The position numbers and the translations under genes were made by a program. From Costus lasius (taxonomy: Eukaryota; Streptophyta; Magnoliopsida; Zingiberales; Costaceae), in contig CM050447.1 of assembly GCA_027563935.2 (NCBI GenBank), positions 16,632,001 through 16,696,000 on the forward strand: a stretch of 64,000 nucleotides of DNA, written 5' to 3'. The first letter of the stretch is position 1, and every line of letters begins with the position of its first letter. Under the pieces are notes generated by a model. That model was not told the origin of the DNA. It saw only the letters and a program-made list of their open reading frames with translations, and ran no database searches. Shown here piece after piece: positions 47,016 to 59,302 of the stretch.

Positions 47016-48274
47016 GCAATCATCCGTTGAGTGAATTCGGATCCGGATCCGGATCCTAGCGGCGCCCGATCCAATCCACCAACCCGCCGGCCCAGTTGGT
47101 TGCATAGGGGTCACGCCCCGGTCGGATCAACCCTAAATCGATGCTTATCTGTTATCTTAGGGTCATCCGGTGGAACACCAGAGCGTGAATTCCCTAGGGT
47201 TTCCAGACCAATTTACTCCCCTAATCAGACCCTAACTTCCCCACTCAATTTTATCCCCAAATTACAAGGTCGCTTGGAAAAACCCTAACCCTAATTTAGA
47301 AATCGAGACACCAAATTAGAAATCGAACCCTAATTCAAATCTTAGCTCGGTCAACACCCGAATCTTCACCCCAAATTGCGTTCGCTGATGTCAGCCGACA
47401 TCACCCTCTCAAATCTGCCGCGCAAGTGAAATTTCGGGATTGCTGACGTCACGCCTGACGTCAGCCCAAAATCGTCTCTGCCTGCCACTGTGAATTACTG
47501 TGTTGATTTTGACGCGAGCGCCGGGCTTTGTCGCCTCCCTTACGCAAGCACCGCTTGCATTCGGTGTCTTGTCAGAGAAAGTACGCCGACATGGGAAGCC
47601 GCTCGCCCCGCCTTCAGCCTCTTCGCCGATCACCCGTCAGCCGCCTGCTGCCGGAAGCGTCGACGATAACAAAGAGAAAAAGACGCCACCGACCAGAGAA
47701 GAGACAGGGGAAGATGAGAGGGAAACCTTCGCCGATTTATTCCTCTTCAAAACGGGTCACAAAACCCTCCACTCCTCTCGTCTCTTTTCCTCTCACCACT
47801 CGCCACGACCTTGCTCGCCGCCGGTTACAGAACTCTCGACGCTCTCTGGTCCTCGCCTCTAGATCTCTCTGTACTTCCAGCTTCCTCCTATCATGGTGGC
47901 GTTCCTTACTCTTATAGAGGCGAGTTGCTGCCTCTCGCCATCAGATCCTCTACGGAATCGGTCGGCTTCCGAGATCTTTGCCAGCCGCCGCGTCCGCAGA
48001 CCTCGTCGCCTCCTTCTCGCCGCTGCCGAAGCCTGTTGTCCGCATCTTCAGGAAGCTTCACTCCAGCACGCCGTCAGCTCCGCGAAGCTTGCGTCCGAAG
48101 CGGTCGCACGCATCTCGACCCGTTCGCATCTAAGGACGCTGCTTGAAGAATGCCTCTCCGCCTTTCTCGCGCTATCTGCAGCCAGCGTCCAAAACGCTCG
48201 AGCCGCCTTCTGAATCGAGAGAGGCTGGGTCAACATCGGGCGTTCACCACCCCAATTTATTGGGTTCGGACTTT
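47016..48274. other. GC-rich stretch, no gene recognised (copy B)
   Basis: Copy of 25633-26904. Indels near 47,515 and 47,950 shift all candidate frames relative to copy A. Confidence 0.45.
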
Positions 48275-48581
48275 GCTTCGAGCTTTGGCCAGGCTTGGAT
48301 CAGCTCTGTCTCGCTTGCTAAGCCCACAGGGCCTTGGGCCGAACCGGCCTGACCCAGGCCTGACAATTCTCCTCCGCTCTCGATGTCCGGCGCAGGCGGG
48401 CCACTCAACGCCGGCTGGTGAGCCACCGCTCTTGCTCGGCACAGTTAGCCTTGTAGGCTTCTTTTCAGATCTGTTCCCTCTTGCGTTGGAGTTTCTCATG
48501 GTTCGCAAGGAGCGTTGCTCGCACCTCCGCTTCTATCTCCTCTAAAGACTTCGGTGAAGCCTTTTTCTCCACCACTTGCTT

Positions 48582-49412
48582 TCACGTCTTTTCCTCCTGT
48601 GGAGATTTCGCGTTTTCGGAGCTCGTCTTTTGCTTGGCATTGCCTTTGCTAACCTCATCCTTCGGCTCTGCATCTGCGGGGGTCGGTGAAGTTTTGCTAG
48701 CGACCATTGAGGCAATGCGCATAACTCCTATGCGTGCCTCAACTGGTTCGTCATCCACCGCCGGTTTTTCTGCTAGCTCCCGATGCACAATTGCTGCAAT
48801 TGCGTTCACCCGTTGTCGATCCGGACAATCGCGTATCCGGTGTGGTCCTTTGCACAAGAAGCAAGCAATCGGTCTTAGTTGACCCTGCACTCTCTCTACA
48901 GGTCGTTTCTGCTCCTGTCGTGCCGGCTGACCTCCGTTCCGCCGGGGAGAGAGCTTCTCTCTCTCTGGCGCTCTTGCTCTGGGTGGCGATGGTCGCTTCG
49001 GGGGCGACCTCTGTGCTCTCTGAAAGGTCATTCCCGAAGTTCTCTGATCCACGAGAGACTCGGCTATAACTGCGGCTGTTCTCCAGTCTTGCGGTGCATG
49101 TCGTCGGACCTCAGTCGCTGCCCATGGTTGGAGATTCTGGAGGAAGAAGTACCTCCTGTCTCCCTCCGCCATCTCAGGTAGCTCCAACATCAGTGCGGAG
49201 AATGCCCTAACATACTCCTGGATCGTCCCTGTGTGCTTTAGCCGATCCACCGCCTCTCGTGCCAGGTCCACCGAGTTTCCGGGAAGGAACTGCTGTCGCA
49301 GCTCCTCTCGGAACACCTCCCATGTCCAACCAGCCACCTCTGATGTCAAATCAACTTTGCTCTTCCACCAAAGTTTTGCATCATCTGAGAGGTATGCTGT
49401 GCACACCCTCAC
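48582..49412 (-). CDS. gag of the second gag-only gypsy element (copy B, 276 codons open)
   Basis: The capsid domain runs from about residue 5 to 130 (YLSDDAKLWWKSKVD, RQQFLPGNSVDLAREA, RYFFLQNLQPWAATEV). A basic Pro/Arg-rich linker and a zinc knuckle (CFLCKGPHRIRDC, about residues 184-196) follow. The C-terminus is Lys/Glu-rich and ends with a stop; no protease or polymerase follows. The likely true N-terminus continues toward the primer site at 49504-49514. Gag coats element RNA. The element would need a partner's enzymes. Confidence 0.7.
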   Translation of the reverse strand: MRVCTAYLSDDAKLWWKSKVDLTSEVAGWTWEVFREELRQQFLPGNSVDLAREAVDRLKHTGTIQEYVRAFSALMLELPEMAEGDRRYFFLQNLQPWAATEVRRHAPQDWRTAAVIAESLVDQRTSGMTFQRAQRSPPKRPSPPRARAPEREKLSPRRNGGQPARQEQKRPVERVQGQLRPIACFLCKGPHRIRDCPDRQRVNAIAAIVHRELAEKPAVDDEPVEARIGVMRIASMVASKTSPTPADAEPKDEVSKGNAKQKTSSENAKSPQEEKT

Positions 49413-49521
49413 CTTTTCCTGGTCTGAAACATGGTTAGCATCAAAGTATTGTTCTGACCTGTGGGTTATGGGCCCACAGAAACTTATACCTTTGAACCTA
49501 TACCTCTGATACCATTAAAAT

Positions 49522-52142
49522 TGTCACGCCCCGGCGAGAAGCCAGCTATTTCTAGCATAGGGTTCCCCAGGGAGATGACAATATTGATAGAAACCAAAGA
49601 ACTACAATAATCCAATATCCTTTATTACAAAAAACAATCCAGATTTAACATCTACCATTTTATAACATAATTCTACAACATACTATTCAAGATGTATATA
49701 GCTCAACTGAAATAAAACTAAAATTACTATCGCAACTCGGGCTGATATCTACTAACTACTCCACGCCCCGGCGAGAAGCCAGCTATTTCTAGCATAGGGT
49801 TCCCTAGAGAGATGACAATATTGATAGGAACCAAAGAACAACAATAATCCAATATCCTTTATTAAAAAAAAAACAATCCAGATTTAACATCTACCATTTT
49901 ATAACACAATTCTACAACATACTATTCAAGATGTACATAGCTCAACTGAAATAAAACTAAAATTACTATCGCAACTTGGCCTGATATCTGCTATCTACTT
50001 TATCCCTCCCAGAAGCTAACTCTGTACTTGGAAGAGAAACAAAGGGAGTTAGCAGAATTGCTAAGTAGGAATCAACAAACATTGCATGAGCAACAGTGGA
50101 AACACTCTGAAAAGAGTGCGGCTCTTAAGTGAGATCTGTTGGCCAGCTTGATGATTTGAACGACTATCTTAAATAGCCCGGTCAATGTTGCGTCCAACAT
50201 CTGACATCCGTAGTATTGTCCCGAGGACAACTGGCGGTGCCCTAACCGGCAAACATATAGTCCGATAAGCGCCGGAACTATAACAAACACATGGTGGCCA
50301 CTGGAGAATAAATCATCCAGTCCAGAGATCAATATATATCATGACTTTATTATCACAGATTTACAACGGTTCCACATACTCATGTGCCAATATCACAGAT
50401 ACACACTTGTTCAACCATGCTCATAAGCCAATATATCAGATATCTCAAAACAAGTTTGTTAATCATTCATACAGAAACAGAATATGACCAAATAAACAAG
50501 ATAATTGAGGTCAATAGGAATTCAGAAACAAATCAAGCAGACGAAGCAATCAGATATCAGTGTCAATCAATTCTATCATATGCATCATATATCAAATCAA
50601 AGGATTAGGCAGCAAATCCTATAATTCTTGACACTGTAACAAAGGAGTAGGGTAAGATTTCTACCTCAAACGCTGTTATTCTGAATTCTTTTGAAAAGCC
50701 AATAACTCGTTTATCAAACGGTACAAGCCGAATAATGGATCAGCCACTCTGTAACATGAATTTGTACATGAACTCTATTAATAATCATTCTAACTTGAAA
50801 ACCAAGACTACCAACATATAGAACATAACCCTATTAGAACTTAAATTACACAAAATATACAACTCATCTAAAGCTACATAGATTATCATTAGATAAGAAA
50901 TTTCATAAGCTTTCCAATGGCTACCTGAACCGGCCCAGATTCGACCGCATTAGGGTCGAATCGGTCAAAATTCAAGAATTGGACCGAAATTGAAATTGAA
51001 CCGTTCACCACTGTTGAACCGGTTCAACTCGATTTCAACATAGCCGACGGTTTATTTCCAAATAAACTGCCAAACCCTAAAATTGAACCTGGTCCAACCA
51101 TTCGAACCGCGCCGCCCGATCGCCACCGTGCAAGGCTGCCGGACTCGCGTCCGCAACTTACTCCGGTGAGCTCCTGTGGGCGCGTCAAACGTCCGTCTGC
51201 CGCAAAACTTCGCCAGCACACTTCTGACGACGAGGCGAGGATCCACGACCAGCTGCAGCGAGCATTCGGCCCACGATCGAAGCACTCGAAACAGCAGAAG
51301 GTATCGACGGTGGCGCCGCCGCCGCCGATACATCAAACAATTTAGAAACTCCACGGAACTTTACTAAAACTTCAGGATCGAAGAAATACCTTGCTACGAC
51401 GATGTATCGTAGCCCAGAACAGGGAAATTGTGTCAATGGAGGCGGTGGAAGGCTGGAACACGAGGCGGCGCCGCTTGAACTCCGGCGACTGGTTCGAGCG
51501 TTATTTCTCCTTTCTGGCGGCGCTTCGAGGCTCGAAGATGCTCAAGGGTACGATTCGCATCAATGAGAGCAGAAGCCCTCAAATATAGAGGTAAAACGCA
51601 TCTGAGACGGAGAGAACGCAACGGCGACTAAATCGCCGAGATTCACGAGGAAGACGACGATTCGAATCGGTCCCCAAATTCAAAATTAAAATTGAATCAA
51701 AATAATCAAATCCGATTTAGTATTTAACTCGCAAACTGGCTCGGTGGTTAGCCGGAGTCGTAATCGCTCGCGCGACCCGGGATCGAATCCTTGCGGACGC
51801 GTTTTCGTTTTTAAAGGTTTTCAATTGAAATCGGAATTAACAAACTCGGTTGCGGTATAATAATAGAAATGCGCTGCTTTAAAACTCATGCGTGGCGGGT
51901 TCGAGCTCCCGCGAACACGAATTAAGTTTTTGATATAAAACTTAATTTTTTAACCCTTTTAAAATTCTAAAAATTTTTCTAAAAATCATAAAAATTCTAA
52001 AATAAAAATTTCTGAATTTTTTGAAATAAAAATATTTTCTTAGGTTATAACAGCTACGGGCTTGGGCCAAGCTTGGATCAGCTCTGTCTCGCTTGCTAGG
52101 CCCACAGGGCCTTGGGCCGAACCGGCCTGACCCAGCCCGACA
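49522..52142 (-). mobile_element. Long 5' LTR of the second gag-only gypsy element (copy B)
   Basis: Copy of 28141-30758 with complete ends TGTCACGCC and CCCGACA, 2621 bp. The 237-bp tandem duplication (49525-49998) and tRNA-like segment (51737-51790) are retained. Confidence 0.7.
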
Positions 52143-53624
52143 ATAGGTATGTGCTAGGCTGAATTTTGGGCGGCTCCAAAACATTTGGCCGGTAGGCCTA
52201 ACAGTATGTGCAATGGACACCTACATGAAATATGTTTACACTCTTGTGACAGTTTCTCTTGAGACCTGTGATAATGTATTCTTATTTCTTAGGATCACAT
52301 TAAGAAAACCCTAAGCAGCTCTTGGGTTATTATAACAATAACAGTATGCATTGAATATAATTATAATATTGTAATGCAAACTCGAGTGAAGCAGACTGCA
52401 AATTTTATTAATTCAATAATAATACAAGTGGAGGTGACTGTATTACATGATCACACAAACAGTGGACAGTTCATCAAATTTAACATCTACAAACCTTTAT
52501 ATGCTTTAGAACAAAATATTATATCAGGAAATCAATATTTACTAATTAATTCATTGCAGTGCTGCGTGTATGCAAAGTAACCAACAAATTAACCCTGGAC
52601 GAGCAGTTTTGCCTTGTACCCGGCTTCAATCCGGTACTGCTCTGCTATGCCGATGTGCGCCATCAACAGCCACACGTGCGTCAGCAGCTCCCCGCCCTGG
52701 CTCAGCTGCTTCGCATGCACCTCCGGGACGCAGTTGCCGGCGGCGTAGCACAGCATCTCCACCCACACGGCGCTGATCACCTCCCATTTCTTCTCCCGCT
52801 TCCCCTCGAACGATTCATTTATTTTTTGCGCCAGCTTGCAGGCGTCGAACATCACAGACTTGCTCCGGTCCCCCTTCACATCTATCGGATTGATCAACGT
52901 GTCCACCTTTATCAGCATCTCGCACGCCGCCTTCTCCTTTTCCTCCTTCAATTGCTCCGGAGAAATCAATTTCGGATCCTTCCTTTTCCTGATTTCCATC
53001 ACCTTAGACCCGATGGCGCGAAGCCTGCCCTTCCACCCTATCGAATTAGCTGACGAGCCTTTTTCCACTACTAATTTCAGACCTTTATCTTCCACATTCA
53101 TCTTTACAGCTTCGCTTATGTCGGTGTTCTTGTAATTCAAAAAATTCTTGGTATCTGAGCAGGTGTCCTGGAATCGGACCTTACCGATCCCCGCTGGCAG
53201 CATTGACGGTTGAAACACCACCAGAAACATCATGTACTCGGATATGTGCCTGCTTATCTCGCAATGATTAGGCCGTGGCGGTGGCTTGGCCTTCACGTCT
53301 TGCGGGGTGGCAGAAGGCTGATTCTTTTCCAAATCCTTGTCGGGATCGGCTGCGCTCCAAATCTTCCTCAACCTACCTATCGCATCAGAGAGTCCTACCG
53401 GAATCATCTTTATCCATTCCACACATCCGCTCACAATAATGCGCAGCTCCATCGCTTGGGAGATTCTTTTCCAGATGGTTGGGATATTTTTCTTTTCTTC
53501 CTGCCCCACAGTGGCCGCCGCGCCCTGCGTCTGCTCCTCCATGTAGCAGAGATGCGTGGCGATGTGCCACAGCAAGATGCTCTCGTCGAACTCTTTCTTC
53601 ACGCTCCAATCGAGTTGGGTGTAG

Positions 53625-56600
53625 TGTTGGGATGCAATTCACCACTTGCAAGTAATCATTTTCAATTGTGTCTGCATTATAACAAGTGCAAGCAATATTC
53701 TTCCACAACAACAATAATTCTACTTGGCAAATCAAAGAACAATATCTAATTTCCAATTCAACATATTCCAAGCACAGCAGCAATCAAATTCCAATTCAAT
53801 CAGCAACAATAAGAGCAATAGTGAAAATGAGACAACCAATTTAACGTGGAAAACCTCCTTAAGCAAGGAGTAAAAACCACGGATCAAAACTTCCACTAAA
53901 CTATTTTAATGGGTTCACAAATCCTCCAAATATCATAGGGAGCACAATAACATCATCAAGAACTTTCTTGGACATCAACTCATCATCAACATCAAGATGG
54001 ATGCAAATAACAAAGAGGAGAAAAACCAGTTTTCATCTCAAGACAGAGTCTCGGTTTTTTCAGTATAACTCCAAAAATATACCTCCAATCGATGATCGCA
54101 CCGCTCAGATTGCAGAAAACCCAGTCGTTGATGTTCTCTCCAAATTTCAGCACGATCCGACAGTGAACTTCTTGCCGGCGGCCGATTTACGAGAGCTGCC
54201 CTAAGTTCACAGCATATGACATTTTCTCCCCGCTTTTCTTTTTGGTGGCTGGTAACACTTACGAAAAAATTCGTTTCATCCACAAACCAAAGTCACCCTA
54301 ACACAAAAACAAGCATTAGAAAATAATACCCTAAAGATTGAATAACTACAAGTTTACCACTTGACTCAATATCCATGTCATCCTCCATGTAGGAGGGAAG
54401 AAACCCAACACATCTCCCCCTCACGACGACATGGAGGGGGATGCCAATCCAGCAATTGACCGACAAACTTCAAGTTTCTCTCTAGGTAATGCTTTAGTCA
54501 TCATATCTGAACCGTTCTGATCAGTATGGATCTTCTCAAGTGATAACAACTTGGAATTCAACACATCTCTTATCCAATGGTATCTTACATCTATATGCTT
54601 TGACTTTGCATGAAAGGTAGAATTCTTGGCAAGATGAATAGCACTCTGACTATCACAAAACAACACATATGTATCTTGCTTAAAACCAAGCTCTTCAACA
54701 TACTTTCTCATCCAAAGCAATTCCTTACAAGCTTCTGTTGCTGCAATAAACTCCGCTTCAGTTGTAGAAAGTGCAATACACTTTTGAAGTCTACTTTGCC
54801 AAGCCACTGCACCACCACAGAAAGTAATCAAATAACCTGAAGTGGACTTGCGAGAATCTATATCTCCAGCCATGTCTGAATCAGTGTAACCAATAAGTAA
54901 AGACTTATCATCACCTAAAGTGAGCTGCAAATTATAAGTGCCTCGAAGATACCTCATTATCCACTTAACTGCATTCCAATGTTCCTTACCAGGATTTGAG
55001 AGAAAGCGACTCACTGTTCCCACAGCATGAGCTATGTCAGGTCTTGTACACACCATAGAATACATTAAGCTACCAACTGCTGAAGCATATGGTACTCTTT
55101 GCATCATTTTCTTCTCTTCCTCGGTAGATGGACACTGATCAACACTCAACCTTAAGTGATTAGCAAGAGGGGAGCTAACTGCTTTTGACTTATCCATGTT
55201 GAACCTTTGAAGCACTTTCTCAATATAATGCTCTTGTGAAAGTGTCAATTTCTTGTTGGCTCTATCTCGATATACCATTATACCAAGTATTTGCTTGACT
55301 TGACCTAAGTCCTTCATTGCAAAAAACTTGCTTAGCTGCTTCTTCAACTGTTTGATCCTAGAAACATTCTTGCCAACAATCAACATATCATCAACATAAA
55401 GTAACAAAATGATAAAATCATCACTAGTGAACCTTTGCACAAACACACAATGGTCAGAAGTGGTCTTCCTGTAACCTTGCTCCCCCATAACTGATTCAAA
55501 CTTTTTATACCACATTCTAGGCGCCTGCTTCAAACCATAAAGACTCTTTTTTAGCTTGCACACATAGTCCTCTTTGCCTTTGACTACAAAGCCCTCTGGT
55601 TGCTCCATAAATATCTCTTCTTCAAGATCACCATGCAAAAAAGCTGTTTTTACATCCATTTGCTCAATTTCTAAGTCAAGACTAGCTGCTAAGGCAAGAA
55701 CAACACGAACAGATGACATCTTAACAACCGGAGCAAATATCTCATCAAAGTCTATACCTCTTTTCTGTGAGAATCCTTTCACAACTAATCTGGCTTTATA
55801 ACGAGGAACTGATGTATTCATATTTTGCTTCAATTTATAAATCCACCTGTTTTTCAATGCTTTCTTACCCTTAGGTAACTTGACCAAATCAAATGTATGA
55901 TTCTCATGAAGTGATTTCATTTCATCAGCCATTGCTTCAAACCACTCTTTCTTATGCTCATCTTCTAGAACTTCATCATAACATTCAGGTTCTCCCCCAT
56001 CAGTAAGTAATACATACTCACTAGTAGAATACCTGGTAGATGGCTGTCTGTCTCTACTAGACCGTCTAAGTGACACATCTGGTTCTGAAGCATATGAATC
56101 TGGGAACTGAATGCTCTCACCAACATTATCATCTTGAGCATCAGTATGTGCAGAAGAACTGCTCTCTGCCAAATCATAATGGTCATCCTGTGTTTCCTCT
56201 TGAACTGGTCTTGGCATGATAGTAGATCTAGGAAGATCTAAATCAACATCAATCAAATTATCACTGAGCTGAGGCAAGTTACTTTCAAGTTTATCAATGT
56301 CTTGTATTGTTTGATCCTCTACAAAGACAACATCTCTGCTCCTGACAATCTTTTTCTGAACTGGATCATATAATTTGTATCCAAACTCATCATTACCATA
56401 TCCAAGAAATATGCATTGTCGGGTCTTCACATCTAGCTTAGACCTCTCATCTTTGGGAACATGCACAAATGCTTTACATCCAAAAACTCTTAAATGACCA
56501 TAAGAAACATCTTTGCCTGACCATACCTTTTCTGGTGTCTCCAACTGTAAAAGGTAACATGGTGAACGATTTAGAACATGCACAACTGTATCTAAAGCTT

Positions 56601-59302
56601 CACCCCAAAATGATTCCGGCAACCCAGCATGCGAAAGCAAACATCTGACTCTCTCCATGAGTGTTCTGTTCATCCTCTCAGCTATACCATTCAACTGAGG
56701 TGTCTTTGGAGGTGTCTTTTGATGGCGAATACCATGCTCTTTGCAAAACTCATCAAAAGGCCCAATGTACTCACCTCCATTATCTGTTCTAATGCACTTT
56801 AACTTTTTCCCCGTTTCTCTTTCAACTGAGGCTTGAAAGTGCTTGAATGTTTGCAAGACTTGATCTTTTGTCTTCAAGGTATAAATCCATGTCTTCCTTG
56901 AGTGATCATCAATGAATGTGACAAAGTATAGAGATCCTCCTAGTGTCTTCTTCTTCATAGGACCACAAACATCAGAATGCACTAACTCAAGTATATCTGG
57001 CTTCCTAGAAGACAAATGACTTTTGAAAGAAACTCTATGTTGCTTTCCTGCCATACAGTGAGAGCACATTTTCAACTGGACATTCTGAATACCAGAGATA
57101 ACATTTTTCTTAGCTAGTTGCATCATTCCTTTCTCACTCATATGACACAGTCTTTTATGCCACAATTCAATATCATCAGTCTTCATTGAATTAAGAGTGT
57201 CTCTTGAAGGCTTAGCTTGTAAATGATATAAAGATGAGAATCTTTTACCCTTGCATACTACCATAGCACCTTTGGTGAGTTTCCATGTCTCATTTAGGAA
57301 TGTGCTGCAAAAGCCTTCATCATCAAGTTTGCTTACTGAAATCAAATTCAAGCAGATGTTTGGTACATGTTTCACATCCTTTAAAACTAACTTAGCCCCA
57401 TTGTTAGTTTCTAAGCAAATATCACCAATACCAGCCACAGTGAGAACTGTATTATCTCCTAATTTTACAGCTCCTTTTTCAACAGTTGTGTAGGAAGTAA
57501 AGCAATCCCTCTGAGATGTAGCATGAGTAGTGGCACCACTGTCAATTACCCATCTCATATCATGAGAAGCAACATTCACAACTTCATGATCATCAACAAT
57601 CATGAAATAATCAGAAGTGATACCAAGGTGATCATTTTCATCACTACTTTCATCCTTTTCTTTGGAAGTGCTCTTGTCTTTCTTGTTCTCTCTCTTCAAC
57701 TGTCGACAATACCTTTTGATGTGCCCCTTTTTGCCACAGTGATAACACTCAACATTGGAGAACTTGTTTGACTTACCTCTGCTATTGTATCTTTCACTCT
57801 GCTTACTCTTATCCCTTCCTTTTGGACCTCTGCTCATACTTCTCCCAGATCTCTGAGTAGCTAGCACCTCTGAGGTAGAGGAAGAAGATCCTTGAACTCT
57901 CATTCTTTCTTCTTCATTCATAATACCATTCTTAGCTAAATCCATTGTCATCACACCTTCTGGAGCTGAATTGAACAGAGTCATTCTGAAAGTCTCCCAA
58001 GAGTCTGGTAGGGTACAAAGGAGTAGTAACCCTTGTATTTCATCATCAAACTTAATGCCCATTTCTGCCAGCTGATTGAGAATTCCTTGGAATGTATTCA
58101 AGTGATCCTTCACTGAGCCACCATCTTTAAGTCTCAAAGACATGATAAGCTTCATCAAATACAATTTGTTGTTGCCAGTCTTGCGAGCATACATATTCTC
58201 AAGCTTTGCCCACAATGTACTTGCATTCACTTCTCCACAAACATGGTTCAACACATTATCATCAAGCCACTGCCTTATATAGCCACACACTTGTCGATGA
58301 GCAATCTTCCATTCCTCTTCTGTCTTACCTTCGGGCTTCTCACTAAGAAACACTGGTTGATAATAATCCTTCACATAAAGGAGATCTTCCATTTTCCCTC
58401 TCCACTTGTGATAATTTGAACCATTCAAGAGAATCATTCTGCTTGTATTCACCTCCATAGTGCAGCACAAACTTAGAATCACTTGCAAGGAAAAAACCCC
58501 TAGCTCTGATACCAGTTGTTGGGATGCAATTCACCACTTGCAAGTAATCATTCTCAATTGTGTCTGCATTATAACAAGTGCAAGCAATATCCTTCCACAA
58601 CAACAATAATTCTACTTGGCAAATCAAAGAACAATATCTAATTTCCAATTCAACATATTCCAAGCACAGCAGCAATCAAATTCCAATTCAATCAGCAACA
58701 ATAAGAGCAATAGTGAAAATGAGACAACCAATTTAACGTGGAAAACCTCCTTAAGCAAGGAGTAAAAACCACGGATCAAAACTTCCACTAAACTATTTTA
58801 ATGGGTTCACAAATCCTCCAAATATCATAGGGAGCACAATAACATCATCAAGAACTTTCTTGGACATCAACTCATCATCAACATCAAGATGGATGCAAAT
58901 AACAAAGAGGAGAAAAACCAGTTTTCATCTCAAGACAGAGTCTCGGTTTTTTCAGTATAACTCCAAAAATATACCTCCAATCGATGATCGCACCGCTCAG
59001 ATTGCAGAAAACCCAGTCGTTGATGTTCTCTCCAAATTTCAGCACGATCCGACGGTGAACTTCTTGCCGGCGGCCGATTTACGAGAGCTGCCCTAAGTTC
59101 ATAGCATATGACATTTTCTCCCCGCTTTTCTTTTTGGTGGCTGGTAACACTTACGAAAAAATTCGTTTCATCCACAAACCAAAGTCACCCTAACACAAAA
59201 ACAAGCATTAGAAAATAATACCCTAAAGATTGAATAACTACAAGTTTACCACTTGACTCAATATCCATGTCATCCTCCATGTAGGAGGGAAGAAACCCAA
59301 CA
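53625..59302 (-). mobile_element. Complete Ty1/copia retrotransposon, 5678 bp
   Basis: LTRs at 53625-54410 and 58517-59302 are each 786 bp, begin TGTTGGG and end CCAACA. I count four substitutions and no indel between them. The insertion is flanked by the perfect 5-bp duplication TGTAG (53620-53624 and 59303-59307). The primer site is TGGTATCAGAGC (minus strand, 58503-58514, initiator tRNA-Met). The polypurine tract lies at 54411-54422. It sits in DUF594 gene 4 in the gene's own orientation. It is absent from the other three paralogues. Confidence 0.97.
54421..58458 (-). CDS. Copia gag-pol polyprotein (1345 aa, intact)
   Basis: I start at the ATG 58458 (MEVNTSR). Upstream codons lie between the primer site and this ATG. 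Domains in order: UBN2-type gag (about 10-190); zinc knuckle CYHCGKKGHIKRYC (~240); aspartic protease with DSGATTH (~305); integrase with the HHCC zinc site (~430-465) and catalytic core including HSDVCGP and FIDDHSRKTW (~490-600); reverse transcriptase with LLYVDDML (~1020); RNase H ending near KHIDVRYHWIRD (~1290). The PR-INT-RT-RH order defines copia. There are no internal stops, and all catalytic motifs I looked for are present, so the element could be competent. Nearly identical LTRs support recent activity. Confidence 0.95.
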   Translation of the reverse strand: MEVNTSRMILLNGSNYHKWRGKMEDLLYVKDYYQPVFLSEKPEGKTEEEWKIAHRQVCGYIRQWLDDNVLNHVCGEVNASTLWAKLENMYARKTGNNKLYLMKLIMSLRLKDGGSVKDHLNTFQGILNQLAEMGIKFDDEIQGLLLLCTLPDSWETFRMTLFNSAPEGVMTMDLAKNGIMNEEERMRVQGSSSSTSEVLATQRSGRSMSRGPKGRDKSKQSERYNSRGKSNKFSNVECYHCGKKGHIKRYCRQLKRENKKDKSTSKEKDESSDENDHLGITSDYFMIVDDHEVVNVASHDMRWVIDSGATTHATSQRDCFTSYTTVEKGAVKLGDNTVLTVAGIGDICLETNNGAKLVLKDVKHVPNICLNLISVSKLDDEGFCSTFLNETWKLTKGAMVVCKGKRFSSLYHLQAKPSRDTLNSMKTDDIELWHKRLCHMSEKGMMQLAKKNVISGIQNVQLKMCSHCMAGKQHRVSFKSHLSSRKPDILELVHSDVCGPMKKKTLGGSLYFVTFIDDHSRKTWIYTLKTKDQVLQTFKHFQASVERETGKKLKCIRTDNGGEYIGPFDEFCKEHGIRHQKTPPKTPQLNGIAERMNRTLMERVRCLLSHAGLPESFWGEALDTVVHVLNRSPCYLLQLETPEKVWSGKDVSYGHLRVFGCKAFVHVPKDERSKLDVKTRQCIFLGYGNDEFGYKLYDPVQKKIVRSRDVVFVEDQTIQDIDKLESNLPQLSDNLIDVDLDLPRSTIMPRPVQEETQDDHYDLAESSSSAHTDAQDDNVGESIQFPDSYASEPDVSLRRSSRDRQPSTRYSTSEYVLLTDGGEPECYDEVLEDEHKKEWFEAMADEMKSLHENHTFDLVKLPKGKKALKNRWIYKLKQNMNTSVPRYKARLVVKGFSQKRGIDFDEIFAPVVKMSSVRVVLALAASLDLEIEQMDVKTAFLHGDLEEEIFMEQPEGFVVKGKEDYVCKLKKSLYGLKQAPRMWYKKFESVMGEQGYRKTTSDHCVFVQRFTSDDFIILLLYVDDMLIVGKNVSRIKQLKKQLSKFFAMKDLGQVKQILGIMVYRDRANKKLTLSQEHYIEKVLQRFNMDKSKAVSSPLANHLRLSVDQCPSTEEEKKMMQRVPYASAVGSLMYSMVCTRPDIAHAVGTVSRFLSNPGKEHWNAVKWIMRYLRGTYNLQLTLGDDKSLLIGYTDSDMAGDIDSRKSTSGYLITFCGGAVAWQSRLQKCIALSTTEAEFIAATEACKELLWMRKYVEELGFKQDTYVLFCDSQSAIHLAKNSTFHAKSKHIDVRYHWIRDVLNSKLLSLEKIHTDQNGSDMMTKALPREKLEVCRSIAGLASPSMSS

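Noticed and set aside
53968..54204. 78-codon frame inside each copia LTR (also 58860-59096)
   Set aside because: It is identical in both LTRs because they are identical sequence. It overlaps regulatory LTR DNA and has no known domain.
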